Shown one piece after another: positions 6,559-8,409 of a stretch of DNA of 8,409 nucleotides. A program made the translations under genes and the position numbers. Location: positions 1-8,409 of the forward strand of contig DFHY01000031.1 of NCBI GenBank assembly GCA_002371345.1. The letters are read 5' to 3'. The stretch is from Lachnospiraceae bacterium UBA3711 (GTDB taxonomy: Bacteria > Bacillota > Clostridia > Lachnospirales > Lachnospiraceae). Positions within the stretch are counted from its first letter, which is position 1. Each line of letters starts with the position of its first letter. The notes under the pieces are model-generated. The model searched no databases, was not told where the DNA came from, and saw only the letters and a program-made list of their open reading frames with translations.

Positions 6559-6597
6559 GCCGGCCCGCGCGCTCTTTTCGCGCGAGCTAAGGGCCGG
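6559..6597. other. GC-rich imperfect hairpin abutting the distal promoter
   Basis: Outer arms CCGGCC (6560-6565) and GGCCGG (6592-6597) and inner arms CGCGCG (6566-6571 and 6579-6584) stack into a 12-bp stem with a 7-nt loop and a one-sided bulge at 6585-6591. No U-run follows on either strand. It stands about 5 bases upstream of the extended -10. It may be a cruciform or protein site in DNA, or a structured RNA if transcribed from further upstream. Confidence 0.45.
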
Positions 6598-6637
6598 AAC
6601 GATATTCCCTGCCGCAGGCCGCATATACTGCACGAAT

Positions 6638-6652
6638 TGATATTCATTATCG
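6638..6652. promoter_or_regulatory. Fur-box-like inverted repeat
   Basis: TGATATTCATTATCG matches 13 of 15 positions of the Fur-family 7-1-7 consensus TGATAATNATTATCA. It lies about 85 bases upstream of the distal -10 element of the zinc-ribbon gene, farther than usual for direct repression, although a metal-linked protein downstream makes it worth noting. AT-rich sites of this kind also occur by chance. Confidence 0.35.
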
Positions 6653-6715
6653 CGAACCGGCATTCTGCGCCGGGATCATTTTTTATCTCACCATTAAATT
6701 TGTCCGCAAATCCTG

Positions 6716-6748
6716 TATAAAGAAACAATTCCGCCAGTGGCGGAATTG
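6716..6748 (-). terminator. Intrinsic terminator of the XpaC-like gene
   Basis: On the minus strand CAATTCCGCC (6735-6726 paired region) and GGCGGAATTG form a perfect 10-bp stem (6726-6735 with 6739-6748) around a 3-nt loop. TTTCTTTATA follows. The structure lies about 88 nt after the stop codon and separates this gene from the zinc-ribbon gene. Confidence 0.88.
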
Positions 6749-6750
6749 CA

Positions 6751-6793
6751 CCGGGACACTATACGGAAGTCTCCCGTCTTAGCCGCGTCCCGG
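6751..6793 (-). other. Long-range stem in the 3' untranslated region of the XpaC-like gene
   Basis: CCGGGAC (6751-6757) and GTCCCGG (6787-6793) are perfect 7-base complements enclosing 29 bases that include a small ACGG/CCGT hairpin. The structure ends 2 bases before the terminator stem on the transcript. It may protect the mRNA 3' end. No function is demonstrated. Confidence 0.4.
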
Positions 6794-6835
6794 AAAAGCT
6801 CCCGGAATAATCACGGATCCAAGGATCGCTCTCTT

Positions 6836-8248
6836 CTATTGTTCTTCCTCCTGTACGAGGGCCTGGGCGCCGCCCAATGTCTGGACCTGCACTCCGCCTG
6901 CCGTCTGAGTCTGAACCTCCCCGGCGTTCTGTGCGGCAGCCCCCTGAACCTGCGCCTGCGCGGCGGCCTGCGCGGCCTCTGCTGCTCTTGCAAAGTCGTC
7001 TCCGCCCGTCAGACCGTCCTGCTTCATCATCTGATTCATGACCGAAATATCGCTGGACACATCCCAGGCTGTCGTCTGGAAGAATGAGTCAAGGAACTTC
7101 TCAAAAGCCTCATTAATCGTATCAAGAGAGGATTCGATCTCCCGCTTCGCAGTCTCTATATTCTCCCCCTGCACCGTCTGCTTATCCAGCGTCGCATAGG
7201 TATCTACCAGCTTCTGTGTTGTCGGGAGATAATACTTCATAAGCCTGTGAAGATCCGGCGCTGTATCAGGCGACGCGGCAACACGGTCGAAGATATTGGT
7301 GACAATCTGTTCAAGCCGGTTCAGCTTCTCTGTGAACACAGGATCCGGCACCTCTTCATTTTTCCGGTGGATATGAGCAATGAAAGCTTTGCCTTCCTCC
7401 ACCATCTCAGAGGTCTCACGGTCAAGCCTCTCTGCCTCCCTCGCGCTGTCCTGACTGCGCGCGGCGGCATTTTTCTCCATCTTCGAGTATTCCTTCAGAT
7501 CCTTCCGGTCAAATACGCTCTCCGCTTTCATGCGTTCCTGGTAAGAGCGCATCGTCTCAAGGTACTGATCGTACGCCTCATGACTTGTCATGAAGGCGGT
7601 CTCCTCCTTGTCCATATACGTCTTGCCGGTAAATATACCGTCGCGTATCATAGCCTGAATATCATCCGCGACCCACTGTTTGCTCTTGCCGAACGCCGAA
7701 GCGATCTCCTCTACGGTGATCGTATCGCGGTTCTCCATCATCTTCAGAATCTTGCGGGCCCGGTTGATTCTTCCTACCTTCTTGAACCCCTTCACCATAT
7801 TCCATCCGCTGAAGGCCGTAACAACCCCGAAGAACACTGTCATAGGATTAAATGCGCCAATCCCCAGCACTCCTCCGGCAAAGAATATGCCGAAGAAAAA
7901 TGTCGCGCAGGTTCCGGCTATGGAGCGCGCATACGCCCCAAACGGACTGACAACGCCATCCCCGGACACGGCATGGCTGTTCCGCGCTGAAGATCCCGTC
8001 CCTTTCTTCCGGTCTTTCGCCGCCTGATAGCTGTTCTTCGTCTGGGAGCGGTAGGTCTGAGCCCCATCTGCCTTGAAGAACGGCGTCTTGAAAATAGAGT
8101 CATGAACAGCGTCCGCGGCTTCATTCAGCGCGCCGGTTATCTCACGGTTCAGTGAAGAATAATCACCTGACGCTATAGACTTGTTGACTATCTCCGCGAT
8201 ATGGCTTACCGCTTCAAGCGGTTCAAGTTTTTCTTTTTTATTACTCAT
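6836..8248 (-). CDS. XpaC-like (5-bromo-4-chloroindolyl phosphate hydrolysis family) membrane protein with winged helix
   Basis: A 470-residue protein from ATG 8248, preceded by AGGGTG at 6 nt spacing; the longer frame from 8341 has no good ribosome site and overlaps a TATAAT box. Domain order: a helical N-terminal region (1-60), a basic linker, two hydrophobic helices (about 110-132 and 134-150), a winged-helix-like segment (174-224, TITVEEIASAFGKSKQWVADDIQAMI), a charged coiled coil (225-300), the XpaC-type helical domain (about 303-413, with MKYYLPTTQKLVDTYATLD), and an Ala/Gln-rich tail (419-470) ending EEEQ. The family (Pfam Halogen_Hydrol) is named for an indirect phenotype in Bacillus and has no proven enzyme activity. 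It is often paired with telA, a toxic-anion-resistance gene; none is visible here, though the upstream side is cut off. The winged helix on the membrane protein could bind DNA or protein; this is inference. It ends in its own terminator. Confidence 0.8.
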   Translation of the reverse strand: MSNKKEKLEPLEAVSHIAEIVNKSIASGDYSSLNREITGALNEAADAVHDSIFKTPFFKADGAQTYRSQTKNSYQAAKDRKKGTGSSARNSHAVSGDGVVSPFGAYARSIAGTCATFFFGIFFAGGVLGIGAFNPMTVFFGVVTAFSGWNMVKGFKKVGRINRARKILKMMENRDTITVEEIASAFGKSKQWVADDIQAMIRDGIFTGKTYMDKEETAFMTSHEAYDQYLETMRSYQERMKAESVFDRKDLKEYSKMEKNAAARSQDSAREAERLDRETSEMVEEGKAFIAHIHRKNEEVPDPVFTEKLNRLEQIVTNIFDRVAASPDTAPDLHRLMKYYLPTTQKLVDTYATLDKQTVQGENIETAKREIESSLDTINEAFEKFLDSFFQTTAWDVSSDISVMNQMMKQDGLTGGDDFARAAEAAQAAAQAQVQGAAAQNAGEVQTQTAGGVQVQTLGGAQALVQEEEQ

Positions 8249-8318
8249 GACAGTCACCCTGTAATCAGTTCCTGATGAAATGTTCTGCGGCTCATAGGCT
8301 TTTGGCCCCTGACAGACA

Positions 8319-8340
8319 ATTATATCGTGCGCATTGCGCA
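8319..8340 (-). promoter_or_regulatory. Candidate promoter with overlapping TGCGCA repeat, XpaC-like gene
   Basis: A perfect TATAAT lies on the minus strand at 8319-8324, 71 bases before ATG 8248. The -35 region is poor (TGAGAA at 8342-8347 with 17-base spacing). In the spacer TGCGCA occurs twice (8328-8333 and 8335-8340). Since each copy is itself palindromic, the 13-mer is nearly symmetric and could be an operator. A promoter here supports the 8248 start, because the 8341 start would lie upstream of the transcript. Confidence 0.4.
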
Positions 8341-8360
8341 TTTCTCACTGTCTCGGCTTC

Positions 8361-8405
8361 GGGGTCTATCGACCCTTTACATCATTATATTATGATGTTG
8401 GGGTC
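8361..8405. promoter_or_regulatory. Nested palindromes with alternative GGGTC/GACCC pairings
   Basis: The 20-mer ACATCATTATATTATGATGT (8379-8398) has perfect 7-base arms around TATATT and contains a minus-strand TATAAT at 8384-8389. GACCC (8371-8375) and GGGTC (8401-8405) flank it and extend the inverted repeat. A further GGGTC (8362-8366) can instead pair with the same GACCC around a 4-nt loop. It could be an operator over a promoter whose -35 box lies beyond the right edge, or part of a leader or 3' end of a gene outside the window. Confidence 0.45.
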
Positions 8406-8409
8406 AAAA

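Larger units (their letters stand above)
6403..6715 (-). promoter_or_regulatory. Long non-coding control region before the zinc-ribbon gene
   Basis: About 310 bases without a supported gene. It contains the two promoters, the GC-rich hairpin and the Fur-like site listed separately, plus a CCGGC/GCCGG stem (6657-6661 and 6669-6673) that is followed on the plus strand by a T-run at 6679-6684 and could be a weak plus-strand terminator. I do not match it to a known riboswitch class. Confidence 0.5.

Noticed and set aside
6510..6728. Minus-strand frame of 72 codons in the gap before the zinc-ribbon gene
   Set aside because: It would start inside the terminator stem of the XpaC-like gene and run through the GC-rich hairpin and both TATAAT elements. 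It has no ribosome site and no recognisable protein features.
7247..7990. Plus-strand frame of 247 codons
   Set aside because: It lies wholly antisense to the XpaC-like gene, whose domain order is recognisable. The product shows no family features and no upstream Shine-Dalgarno site stands out.
8249..8341. Extra 31 N-terminal codons of the XpaC-like protein
   Set aside because: The upstream ATG lacks a clear Shine-Dalgarno site and the segment contains a perfect TATAAT, while ATG 8248 has AGGGTG at good spacing.
1..8409. CRISPR array, insertion sequence, tRNA or rRNA, phage genes
   Set aside because: Neither strand shows regularly spaced repeats of array length, transposase or integrase motifs, terminal inverted repeats with target duplications, or RNA gene signatures.

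Overview
The window holds five protein genes, all on the minus strand, in the order (transcription runs right to left): an XpaC-like membrane protein (6836-8248), a zinc-ribbon polytopic membrane protein (4822-6402), two paralogous L,D-transpeptidases (3107-4531 and 429-2885), and an ArsR-family regulator that runs off the left edge (1-321). The gene types (PG_binding_4-like plus YkuD transpeptidases, an XpaC-like protein with an internal winged helix), purine-rich Shine-Dalgarno sites and moderate G+C composition suggest a Gram-positive anaerobe of the Clostridia, most likely Lachnospiraceae. This is recognition by eye, not a database result.

Layout from the right. The right edge (8249-8409) carries palindromes and TATAAT boxes before the XpaC-like gene, whose best start is 8248 rather than the more upstream ATG at 8341. 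That gene ends in a strong intrinsic terminator (6716-6748). A regulatory region of about 310 bases follows (6403-6715). It has two candidate promoters, a GC-rich hairpin and a Fur-box-like site, and leads into the zinc-ribbon membrane protein. That gene is followed by three stem-loops, the last a clear terminator (4705-4735). The shorter transpeptidase then has its own promoter, a 5' leader hairpin and a TTG start. The 221-base gap before the longer transpeptidase contains its promoter and, upstream of it, five DnaA-box-like nonamers spaced about one helical turn apart. The ArsR-type gene follows after 107 bases.

Functionally this is an envelope region. The two transpeptidases should make or edit peptidoglycan cross-links outside the membrane. 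The other two membrane proteins are of unknown function and place long charged or Ala/Gln-rich disordered segments, a zinc ribbon and a winged helix at or near the cytoplasmic face. Terminators and separate promoters argue for mostly independent transcription units rather than one operon. I see no mobile element, CRISPR array, tRNA or rRNA, and no clear-cut new multi-gene system. The most unusual signals are the phased DnaA-box-like array and the structured control regions.
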